Positions 1 through 12,400 of a stretch of DNA of 64,000 bases are shown here, piece by piece. Position 1 is the first letter of the stretch. Each line of letters begins with the position of its first letter. The position numbers and the translations under genes are program-made. Origin of the DNA: Motacilla alba alba (taxonomy: Eukaryota > Chordata > Aves > Passeriformes > Motacillidae); assembly GCF_015832195.1 (NCBI RefSeq), contig NC_052030.1, positions 10,187,439-10,251,438 of the forward strand, given 5' to 3'. The notes below the pieces were generated by a model, which saw only the letters and a program-made list of their open reading frames with translations, did no database searches and was not told where the DNA came from.

Positions 1-344
1 AAAAACACTAGGAGGGGACAGGATGTCCTGGCCTGTGGGAAGGAGGAGTGGCATGGAAACATCACTTCCAGGGGTGTGAATTACATTTATCTTTCTGGTG
101 GCACAATCTTTTCAGAATTAATTCATTCTTAGAGTTCCTGAATATTGCTGTAATGTTCCAACCCTGAACAAAGTTATGCTGCCTCTTTATATTTTTGTGA
201 GTTATTTCACAAAATTCAGCATTTTGCGACCGGTTTCTTTCCTTAAATATATAAAATTATTTCTTTGTTCTTTCTTTTCTTCTTCCTCAACCTTTTTTTT
301 TTTTCCTCTCTCCAACTTCCAAGTCTGAGGCTTGCCTGACTCAG

Positions 345-1161
345 GGTTGATGAAGGGTTTGGATAATGCAAAGTTTTACTTATTTGTGTTCAAGGCTGCG
401 TCCTCGTGCTTGCGGTACCTGATGGCCGTGCAGAACCACCTCCTCAGTAACACTATTTTGATTAAACCCGATGACAATGATGACAGTGACAGCTCCTTGC
501 AGGGAGAGACATTGAAGGTACAGGTAAACACCGAGTTTTATTCTAGTATGGCTCTCTCCAGTCAGTGTGCTTGTGCCACCTTGTTCCTGCAGTGCATTTG
601 CTGTTTGCTGCTGGTTCCTTTTCTTTGGGTAGAGTTAAATAGCTGGAGATCAGATCAAGGAAAAACAGTCCAGAGTAAAATCTGCAGTTATTCTGTGTTC
701 AGGATTCCAGCTTGCATTCCCTATTACCAGTGAGAGCAGACACTTCCCTTCCTAAATATCTATATAATGAGATTTTAAGTAGATTTTAATTACTATGTGC
801 TAGTAGGATTCCTGGCACGGGAATTTCCTTTCCTGGCCGTGTTACCCCAGACACTTTTTCCTCTCCAAATCACTCAGGTGGTCCTTGAAAAAAACTTTTA
901 AAATAAATAGAAAAGGTGTTTCTTACTTGCCTTACCTGGCTATTGCATTTTTGCAGTTTAAACAAACAAAGCTTGTGCAGAACCACCTCCATCAGTTGTC
1001 TGAAATAGAGAGTAAAGTTTGTGGCAAGGAAGCTGTTAGAGGACAAGGTTTGAGGGCAGGCTTTGGTTGGTAGAAGTTTATTAAAATGCTGCATTTCACA
1101 CTGCTTCATCCAACTCCCAGGTTTGCCCTGGAGTGCAGGTTGTCTGCTAATAATAAATAAA

Positions 1162-1192
<31 letters not shown>

Positions 1193-1200
1193 TTATTATT

Positions 1201-1258
<58 letters not shown>

Positions 1259-3486
1259 CCCTAATGGAATTGATTTCTAAATTTCTGGTGTTTTGCTAAG
1301 CCAGTTTTCTCTGCTGCTCTTTGAGGCTGTGTGTGTTTGTGAGCTGCTGCAGTTGGAAGTGATTTGTTCAGGCTCATTGAGTAAATGCTAAATATTGGAG
1401 TATTTCTCTTGTCTCACTGTTCACGCCGTGTTCATTGTTCAGTTTCTCTCTCTGCAGTGCTCCTCCTCCCTGCTAGGACATTGTGTCACCAGTCCTGTAC
1501 CTTGGCTGGCTCTCAGCTCTCTCCTGTGCTGGACTTGGGGCTTCCTTCCCTCTAGAAACTGGATGTGCATCCTGTAAAACATGCACCTAGTTTCTCCCAG
1601 CACTTTGGGGCTTAACATTAATCAAATTTAAGTCTTGGATGAATCTCCTGCTGCAGACCTGCCAGGTCACATTATCATTCTTTTCATTTGGAAATCCATC
1701 TTTTTGTTCTGTTGTCCTTTTTTGGGGGGATTCTCGAAGAATTTAAGTATCCTGTAACTCTTTTTTTTTTTTTTTTTTTACTTAGGAACTAAAGACCAGC
1801 ATTTTGTCTCTTGCCACACAAATTCTGACAGGATGTGATGAAGTCTTAGAAATGCTGCAACAAGTCACTACAGCACTAATTAACAGTGACATTTCTGACA
1901 GGGAGCAAAGGTAAGACAAGTGGGAGGATCCTAATTTGGAAGCAGGGAACTGCTGCTCTTTGTGGCTTATTGTACAAGCACAGTTAGCATGAATTGTTCT
2001 TTATCACTTCGTATTTGAGCTTTGAATGCACAGGAACTGTTTCTTCCTGTAGCAACTGTTTAGCACTCAGCTGGTGGAGAATTTAGAATCACTCTCTGTG
2101 TCAGTCCTGATCATCCGTAGGTTGATACTTCTGTAGGAACCTCAAATTGAGAAGGTTTTAGTCAGTTATAATGGTATCTATGAAGAGGATGCCTGGAAAT
2201 AAACTGTAATTAGCTGGGAATACTCCTGTAAGCTAGAACAATCTGTTTATTTATTTTAATATTTCTGATTATTACATCCTTAGTAGCTGGATTAGATATT
2301 TATGCATGACAGTCCCTGGGTGTTGTTTTATATCCCAAATATTCCATCACCTGCCCTTCCCTGTCTCCCCTCCTCTTAAAAATACACTTTGGGAATGGGG
2401 TAGAAACAAAAGCTGTGAACTTTTCTCTCCTCAAACAAACAGCTCCCTGTCCCAGCTGTGTTCCAGGTTTCACTTTCTGCTTCTCTGTGCCTGCAAGATT
2501 AGTTGTGTTTGTTGACAACACACAATTCCTGGGTGATATTTTCATATGAGTTCGTGTTCAAATATATTTTTGTAGCTGCAGATCCTTTTCAAGTCCTTTG
2601 AGCTCCATGTGCTGGGAGCTGATATCCACATTGGTGCTTTTGTGTTTGATGGGGACTTTCATCCTGTGCCCAGGGGAGCTTATCCTTCTCTGAGTAATTA
2701 TTAAACTGTTGATTTACTGTCTCTGCTCTCAGATTGTTCAGTAAAAATTGTCAGCAATTCAAGGTCACTGGCACTTGGGAGAAATTGTAGTGGTTTCAAG
2801 ATTGTTTGGGGGATTTTGTTAATATAATACAAACATTTCTCTGCTGAATTTTGAGTTGCTGTTACAAGATGAAACAGAAGCGACTGAAAGCAGAAGTGCT
2901 GCTCTATGGAAAGAATTGTTCCTCTGTAACTTTGGCTTTCCTTCCAGGTTAAAAGGCCTGGAGCAGATCACAAAGGCCACCATGCTTGGCCACCTGCTGC
3001 CTGTGCTGCTGACATCCCTGATGCACCCAAACCTGCAGACCCTGACCATGGCTGATGCCCTGATGCCTCAGCTGGTGCAGCTGGTCCTTTACACCAGCCA
3101 GGTACGGGCTCTGTGCCACCCTGGGCTGCCCAGGGCCAAACCTGGGGCCTGCAGCCTCCAAAATGCTGCTCAGCTTCCTCCAGACACTCCCCCACACGCC
3201 AGAGTTCAGAGTTTCTCAACAGCTGCCAAAGCTGCTGATGCTGAATGTTAAATTTGACTGCTCCAGGAGCTACTCAGTCATGATTTATTGTCAATAACAA
3301 CATTAATTGTTAATTATTTCAGTGATGAGCTCTTAAAGTGCTTTACAGTTTGCATGTCCCTAACACTGTGTATTTTGGGCCACAGACTGCACTGCTGCTT
3401 AAAACCCAGTCTCCAGTTTTCTCAGAACTGAACAGTTCCCCCAGTTGTGCTCCAGAGCAGAAAGGGAAGCAGTTACCTGATGAGAG
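345..3486 (+). CDS. HECTD4: HECTD4 exons w1-w4 (helical region)
   Basis: Exons: w1 345-523, w2 1786-1910, w3 2948-3101, w4 3386-3486. The translation is alpha-helical and leucine-rich, with a stretch such as LTMADALMPQLVQLVLYT in w3, and I see no named domain. w1 could start at 329 (after TCTGAG) or at 345 (after CTCAG). An in-frame TGA at 326-328 rules out an earlier start, and a donor at 518 instead of 524 would remove two codons. w4 is short (101 bp). It is supported because it joins phase 0 from w3 to phase 2 into w5, and the w3-w5 junction would otherwise break frame. Confidence 0.85.
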
Positions 3487-6400
3487 GTGATTTTCTTTAC
3501 ATTTGGGTCTTTGCATGGGATAAACTGAACTGTAATGTCTATTTGACCATTGCTGTGGGATAAAGCAGCAGTTTTTAATTTGAATTCATTTTTAAAGGTG
3601 TGCTGGAATGATTTCTAAGGCTGTCTCAGTTTTATATAAGCTTTTGCAAAAGGCGGTTAGTTCCAAATTTTGTTCTGGATATGGAATTAAACTATTAATA
3701 ACTTCAGGTTGTTTACACAGAGTATGGTTCATTTTGGTTTTTTTCCTCATCTCAAGCATTAGAAATTAAATCTAAATGTTTCTCTCACAATAAATTAGGC
3801 TAGGGAGGACCATCAGGAGAAAATGTAAATTGCTCTGGCAGCATGAGATACAGAATTAAAACCATTGCAAAGCTATTAAATGGTTTAATTTACAGAGAAA
3901 TAACATTTTTAACTCCTGCATTTAAATGCTGTGTCTCAGCTCAAAGTTTTCCAGCTCCTGCTTAGGAACAGAAACAAACAGCTAAAATCAAATTAAAATG
4001 CTTATTTGCAGCATTGGAGAATTTGGGATACTAAAGAATTCATGATAATGGAATTTTTTGTGAATAAGAGTAGATGTAATGTATGAATAATGATGATAAT
4101 ATATATAATACTTGAATTCCCTCAATACAGTCATGCCTAAAACTGGGAGTCAGTTCCTTGTGTCTGTGTGTCAGTACTGAGGTGATTTTTTAGTACTTTA
4201 TTGAATGACAGAAATCTCTGTGCTGTATTTTAGACCAAATTTCCCACTGTATTTTCAGGATGCTGGAAGAGAAGGAAGAGCCAGGATTCCTGACTGGTTT
4301 GAAGATCCCTGCTCCCTGGGCTGCTGGCAAGACTGTGGAGACAGTGCATCCTGTCAGGGATAACTACAAATTTAAGGAGACTGTCCACATTCCAGGAGCC
4401 CGCTGTTTGTATCTTAGATTTGACAACAGATGCTCCTCCCAGTATGATTATGACAAGGTAAGCAAGGCCCAGCTCAGCACCTCTGCAACGAGGGAATTCC
4501 CTCCAAAAAAAGTGGGAGTTCTGCCATGGGACAAGTGTGGGAGGCTCCAGGGATTGGGGGGTTGAGGGGTGGTTGGGGTTGGTTTTTCCCCTCAGAAATT
4601 CTATCAGTTCTGTTTTTTTAAAAAATAATTTCAGGCTGGCTCAGACTGTCCAAGTTTGACTTTTCTCACTTTTATTCATGTTCGGTTTTCCTTTATTTCC
4701 CAAATTTTAATCCAGCTGCCTCCTTTGACCAGCACAGTTGGTTTAAACTGGGCAGAGCTGGAGAGGTTCCTTTCTCCCTGATGATAAAGAGCTTGTTTAC
4801 CTGGGTTAATAGGAACAAATATTTTAATTTTAAAAAAACAACCAATAGCACTTATCCACTTTGTGTTATCAGAGAGCTGCTTGTGCTGCTTGCTGAGTGC
4901 TGCTGTTTATTCTTTGGCATAGAGCAAGTCCTGATGCTCATAAATAACTGATGGGAGTATTTTTAATCAGTAATGAGTGACATTAATATTGAACTCCCCC
5001 CAAAAAAAACCCTGATCCCACCAAAGTCACTGACAAAACTTTGGCTTTGCTGGGAGCAGGATCAGCCCCTCACTGCTAGGGAAGGAGTTTGTTCTCTGCC
5101 TCAGGGCTGGCAGGCAGGATTGCTCCTGCTCTGCTCCCAGCCTTGCTGTGTGAGCAGGGACCAAGCCCTTCCAGCCCCTGTGTGCCTCAGTTTCCCCATC
5201 TGTAAAATGGGGATAATAATACTTAACCCTGCTGCCCTCACCGAGCCTGTGAGGATCGGTTCACGTGCATGGAGCGCTTCGAGAGTCGAAAGCGCGGTGG
5301 AAGTGCTAAGTATTATTATTATTATTAGGTTTTCTTGTTTTTCTCTTACAGTCTAACAGTGTATTTTATGTTTTGAAGTTGGTGATCTATGCTGGTCCTA
5401 GCACAAACAGTAGGAAGGTTGCTGAGTATGGAGGCAATACACTGGGATATGGCAGCCGTAGTGTCTTAGGAACGGGGTGGCCCAAGGACTTAGTGAAGGT
5501 ACAGTATTCCCATCCACCTCTCTTTCCCATAGAAAATTCCCTTTGGAAACCATGCCCAGCCCATTTTACCCTCATAGCTATGCATTCCAAGCTTTTAAGT
5601 GTACAGTTATCCATGATGAGATCCCTGCTCAGTGAACTGTTGTGTCCTTGGGGGAGAACTTTAAACCCGGCTCTGTTTTCCGTGTGATGCTTCCCTTGGA
5701 GTTTGTTTTGTGTCTTCCTGGAATTCCTGATGGAGATGTTTTGAGTCCTGCAGTCTCTAATGGCACTGCTCTTCTCCTAAGTACTCCCTCCTAGGAGAAG
5801 TTCTCTTAAAGTCATTTTTTTGGATGATAACCCGCAAATATATCAAGTGGCAAATGTAACAAATAAAATCCAACCGTTTCTGTTGGATTTTAAAATTTCA
5901 TTGGTGCTTTTGGTAATAAAACTAAGAAGAATCTCTCAAACTTGTTGAAACCTCAGCATTTCAATGTTTCGGCATTGTGTCCCCTCACACACTCTGCAGT
6001 GTGATTTTATTTTTGGTTAATATATATTTGTGCTGCTACATTGTCCCACGCTAAAACTGGGCTTATTTACATACCAAAAACACATTTTAAAAAGAAATCA
6101 AGAGGTAATAAACTGCAAAGCAATTTCAGACAAGAACTCCACTATTCACAATTAAGGGAATTTGGTTTGTTTTTCACACATAGGTTTTGGATGCTGTTCT
6201 TTTAGCAAGCTCCTTGATTAATTTGTTGTCATCTCTCTAATTGAAGAGCTTGTCTGTCTTCCTTCAGGAAGAGAATTGTTAATTATTGCCTGGTTTCTTG
6301 CAGACAAACAGTGAAAATCAAGGCTAAATAACACACTGATAATTTCTGCTTTTGATTTTACAGCTATGGTGGTTCTTTTTGTTTTACTGTAGTCAGCCAG

Positions 6401-9400
6401 CAGCAAAATTAAGTTTTCCACTAAAAGACACCTTTACAAAAAGGAAAAAAATCTTAAATCAGAATATTTCATTTAAGATTAAAACAGCTCCCAGATAACT
6501 GTCATTAAAAGTCATCACCACTTGTGTGAAAAACCTGTTTGTTCGCCTCAATCATTAAATCTATTTTCTTTTTTCCCCCTTTCCTGCTGTGGATGTGTGA
6601 AGGTGGAAGGAGACACGGTCACGTTCTCCTTTGAGATGCGGAGTGGGCGCGAGCACAACACTCCGGACAAAGCCATGTGGGGCTTTGCCTGCACGGTCCG
6701 AGCACAGGTATTCCAGGGGGAGAATCCCAGGGAGAGCTTCAGCTTCCACTGCCTCCTGCCTGCCACAGCACATTCCAGATCCATGGGAATGTGCTTCCAG
6801 CTTGGCAGCTTGAGATGGAAACCAGCGGTGACTGGTTTGGGCAGCGAGACGAATCGGGTGTTGGCAGTGAAAGGAACCTGAGTTTGGCATGCAGAGATCC
6901 CCGTGGATGGGCTGGCACTTAGGCATTCATGGAGATAGTTGTTATCAAATGTGTCTCACCTATCTCCTGAAGCCACTCTGGGATTTCTTAGTAACAACCT
7001 GAAAATCAGAGAAGTCCTGAGGAGATAATGATACCAGCCCGTGAAGAAGAGAGGGGAGGGATTCTGTGATCAAACAAAGGGCATCTTGAATCCCACTACA
7101 AGTTGGGGTGACTGAACCAAAAATAATTTAACCTGTTCCTTCTTGGTTCAGGAAAATAATGTTTAAATCCCTTACTTCTTGTCTTGAGTTGCTGTTAATT
7201 GTTAAGCATTTTTTGTTTAAGAGTTAAGATTGATATTGAGCTATATCTTACACTTAGAAGATTTTATATATAATCTCCTATCTTGAATCTGTTGGAAAGG
7301 ACTTCCTGGTGGATTGCTTGAACTTCTCCCTGTTCCTGCTGCAGGAATCCTCAGAGGATGTGTCGGGAGGTTTGCCATTCCTGGTTGACCTGGCCCTGGG
7401 CCTCTCTGTGCTGGCCTGTTCCATGCTGAGGATCTTGTACAATGGGCCAGAAATTACCAAAGATGAAGAAACCTGTCAAGAGCTCTTAAGATCTAAACTT
7501 TTACAAAGGTAAAAAAATTAATTTTAATCTGAGTGGTTTTTTCTGTGAGGAAGTGACTTCTTGTGTTCAAGTCTTATACTTTAAAGTGATGTTTGGATTA
7601 TTTTTCCTGTAGTTTGTTCAGCAGTTTGTGTTGCCTAAAACTAAGGGAATATTCTCTAAAACATAGTGGGTTTTAGAGTAAAAAGAGGGTTGGGTTATGC
7701 TTGGTACAAGCCACACTTCAAATATTAATACTTAATCTTTGTAATGTGTCAACTGAAGTGCCTTTCTCAATGAGGGATGAAACAGAGAGGGAAATAAAAA
7801 TCCTTTTCATTCCTTTTCATTGCTTTTTACTCCTTTTTGCAGGTGCCAGTGGCAGGTGGAAGCCAACGGGGTGATATCTCCAGCCCTTACCCCAAGCCCT
7901 TCTCCATTGCCTCTCACCATAGAGGAGGACAGGGAATTCACATATCCCTCTGATGTGCTCGTGCCTCCTGTTGGACACTACTTTGACCTGCCCAGGATTA
8001 GGCTGCCCCCAGGAATCATGATCAAGCTCAGGGAAATTTCTGGACGTGCTCGGCCTCAATTTAGACCCAGTATAAAGTAAGGAGTCCTTGTTTCCCTCTG
8101 GGTTTTTAACCTTGCTTGTGAATGCAGCATCTGATGATTTATGAATATGAATTGTCCAAGTTGGTCTTTTACTCCTGATTAATGAGTTTGGCTTTCCCTG
8201 GAACCCTAGGGAAGTGATCCAGCCAGAAGTCATGGAGGAGATGGTGGTTTCATGTGTGATTAAACATCTCAATTTGGTTGATGCTCTCCAGTCCCTGATA
8301 AATTTCCAATATCAGGAGGAACATGCTGAAGAATATGATTTACTTTGTAAAATTATGGGAGAAACCTTTAAGAAGCTGAATGCCATGGAGAGACAACTGC
8401 AGGTAAAAAGAAAATTACTGAAAACAACAGAAGGCTTGTTTTGAGAATAAAGATGTATTTTAGCACCACAGAAATACAAAATGAACTCAGATTTCTTCTT
8501 CTACAATCCCTTCTACACCTTAAGTGCAACAAGTGTGATTTTTGTCTCTTTATCAGAGTGTGGCTGAGCTGGAGCAGAAGTGGCAGAACGAGGTGGATGA
8601 TGCCATGCACGGGAAGCTGGAGAACAATGTCCCCTTTTTTTATGATTATCACTTCAACGAGGTGAGCCCTGGGGTTGCTCTGGGTGCTTGTGCCTCAGTC
8701 TGCTTCCTCAAAACCTGCTCATCCTTCTCCTTGCCTTTGTTTAGAGCAAGATGAAGGAGCTGGAGCTTTTGTGCTCAATGAAGGAAGTTTCCTTTGATGG
8801 GAGTGATCTTGAGAACGTGGTCCTGGCATTAAGGTCAGTATTAGTGAACATTGAGGCCTCAAAGGAGGGGCAGCTCCAGGGGAATTCCAGGGAGTTGCAA
8901 AAGAATCTGATGAAATGATTAGAAACTTCTGTGCTAAATATATTAATACCTGCACCTCCTTGTGTTTGCTAAGGAATCACTTGTTTATTTCTTCCATTTT
9001 TTTCTGCTTTCTCCTTTGCTGGCCCAGAACAAACTGAGGCCATAAGTCCTCTTTAGCTGCCCTCTCCCTCAGTAACACTTCCTTTCTGAAAGCATTCAAA
9101 CATTGACTTGGCTTCTTTTACTTCCCTTTCATAATGCTAGGGAGAAGTTTTTCCAAGAGGTGAATTCACTGATCCAGAAGACCTCTCATCCCTTAGCAAA
9201 GACAAAAACCTTGGTGAAGAGCTTGATGAACAGAGCAGAGCTGTTGTTGCATGTGACCATTGCAGCACAGTCTGGGATCACAAGGAGCATATCTGGGACC
9301 CCTGCAGAGACTCCAGGTACGTCTCTCATTGCTAGCATTTTCTAAAGATACCTTTGATTTCTTATTTTTACCTCTTTTGCTTTAAATTAAACTCTTTTTT

Positions 9401-12400
9401 CCCTAAATTAAAAGAATTCTGTTACAGTAAATACAGTCAAGTCTTTGTTTTCTGATTGCCATGATGATGGTAAATAAAACGCTAGGTGGGATTTAAACTT
9501 AAGTCTCCTGATTTATTGAGGAAAAATGCTTAACCAAATCAAAAGAAATCTGATTTGAAACAATACCTGAAAACAGGAAAATCCTCAGAGCTGGATTTGT
9601 ATTTTGTTTGTAGAGATTTAATCATGTCTGAGCTTTAACTTCCATACTCTCTTGTTTACATATTTCATACATGAGTGACACGGAGTTCTCTTTCTAAATT
9701 TCCCTTGAGTAATTCTTAACATGTGCTGATTATTATTTTTTAAAGCTACATTTGGGAGTTTGTGAGTTGAAGTCTTCAATTCCAAATCTTTAACTCTCAC
9801 CAGGGTTGAAAACAGGCAAATTCTCAGATCCGAGCTGCCCGTTCCTGCTTAGACTGGATTTTCCCCACCCTGTCTTTCAGCTTCCACTGGGATATCCACC
9901 AGTGATTTTAAAGCCAGTTTGTAAATACTTTCCTGCACCAGGAATGACCTTTTTAGTACTAATTTATAATACTTTCAGCCTGTAAATCAGCCTCTGAGAC
10001 CAAGGTGATCTCCCACGCCGTGCGCCAGCCCGTGTTCCTGCGCAGCATGTCCGCCCCGTCCGACCTGGAGATGATCGGCAACGAGGACATCGAGTTTGCC
10101 CGGGCCAGCCAGAGGTACAGCAGGGTTTATTCCTTCCCTTCACACCTCTGTGCTGTCCCAGTGACCAGCTTGATCAAATTTACCACTGCCATCACAGCAG
10201 CATTTGTGCTGGTCGGATCAGCCTCCTGCTGCCAGGTGTAACATTGCGGTTCCCTCGCAGGCGCCGGCACGTCACCAGCCACAGGAGCAGCTCCTTCACC
10301 CTGCTGCAGTCCCTGGCCATTGAGGACAGCAGGGACAAACCCACCTACAGTGTCCTGCTGGGACAGCTCTTTGCCTTCATCGGGACAAACCCCGACCAAG
10401 CTGTACGTTGTTATTTCATTTCAAATTCCAGTTTGCTCAGAAACAGGAGGTGCCTGGTTTGTGTCTAACAAAAATCCCTTCCCAAACCTCACAGGTGTCC
10501 AGCAGCAGCTTCCTGCTGGCTGCCCAGACCCGCTGGAGACGTGGCAACACCAGGAAGCAGGCCCTGGTGCACATGAGGGAGCTGCTGACGGCCGCCGTGC
10601 GCGTCGGGGGCGTCACCCACCTGGTGGGCCCGGTGACGATGGTGCTCCAGGGAGGGCCAAGGTGGGTGCTTTTCTCCAGAATTCTGTGGTTTGGTCTCTG
10701 TGGAAGGGAATAAATTGCTTTGCATAAGAGAAAGCCAGAAGTGAGTAGCTTGAGGGCACAAGTTGGCAGAGCTAAGTTTGCAACAAACACTTTGACTCTT
10801 GTGGGGTGAAAAGGCAGAAACTTCTAAGAAATGCTTTTATTTAGCAGTAGATGAACTTTCCTTTCATACTGGGCTGACATTAAAGGGTGTCATTCTCTCT
10901 TGATATAATTCTAAATCAATGTTAATTAGGTATTAGTGGTAGATTCAGCTGCTACTGTCATCTAAATGTAGTGAATGTTTTGTGTTTTGTTTGCAGTGAG
11001 ATTTAATCACGTCTGAGCTGTAACTACCACACTCTCTTGTTCACTCGTTTCATATGAAAAATGAGTGACTTGCAGTTTGCCTTCCAAGTCTCTCTCGAGC
11101 AATTCTTAACATGCACTGATTATTATTTTCTTAAAGCTGCATTTGGAAGTCTGTGAATTGAAGCCTTCCATTCCCAATCTCTAACCCCCAACAGGATTGA
11201 AGAGCTGACGTGTGGTGGGATGGTGGAGCAGGTCCAGGAGGCTTTTGGAGAGACGATGACGTCAGTGGTGTCCCTGTGTGCCCGGTACCCCATCGCCTGT
11301 GCCAACAGCATTGGCCTCTTGTGCACCATTCCCTACACAAGGTGAGGGAGGGCTTGGGGAAGGGATGAGGGACATCCACACCTGGCCTTGGTAGGCTCTG
11401 CTTTAAGGAGCAGTGTTAAGTAGTATAAATACATCCCCTTTCCTCATCTGAGGAGCATCTGAGAACATCCAGATAAACTCCCTCACAATTCCACCTGGGG
11501 AGGACAAGGGAGAGGCAGAACCATCTTTCTGCCGAGTGAACTGATTAATTACTGGGCTAACAGCAAGTTCTGGATTGCCATTGTGATGGAGAATTCATTC
11601 CACCCTGAATTTCTCCTGCAGGAGCGAGGAGAAGTGTCTGGTGCGTAGCGGGCTGGTCCAGCTCATGGACCGGCTCTGCAGCCTGAGCAGCCAGACAGAG
11701 TCCAGCTCAAATGAAAAACAGACCAAGAAACAGAAGGTGGCCACCATGGCTTGGGCTGCCTTCCAGGTGCTGGCCAACCGCTGTGTGGAGTGGGAAAAGG
11801 AAGAAGGTAGGAGCACTGGAAATGTCTTCTGCTGTGAAATATCTTCGTGTGTTACAAGTGCCTGAGGAATGGTATAAATGTATTTACAATAGGGCAGTTA
11901 TTCACCATGACTTGGGACTCAGTGGATTTTCTTCTTCTTGTTTTTTAATTCTGCCTTTTTTCCTCCCCATGGAAATAATTTCAAGTTTTGCCACTTGATT
12001 CTGTCTAAACATAATCAGAGACCCTGGAGATTCTGAGTGATCATTTGGCATTTCTCCTGTGGTAGAATTCACCCATAACACACTTAAAGCTACAGACACA
12101 TGGCTGTTGGCTAATGGGGGATGTAGCAGGGGTTATTTCTGTGGTGTGTACATTGATTTTTGTTGATTACAGCTGTGTATTCCATTGCTTCCAAAGGGGG
12201 TTCCACAGATGCTGTTCACTCCGGGCTGGCCAGGCAGGTCTCCAGCCTCCTCACCAACCACCTGGCCAGAGCCACTGAGTGCTGTGGCAACCAGGCTGCA
12301 GGGAATGATGCACTGCAGGATGTCCTCAGCCTTCTGAATGACCTCTCAAGGTACCAGGCCTTTCCTCTGGAGTATTTTCTTCCATGTATCAAAGCCCATG

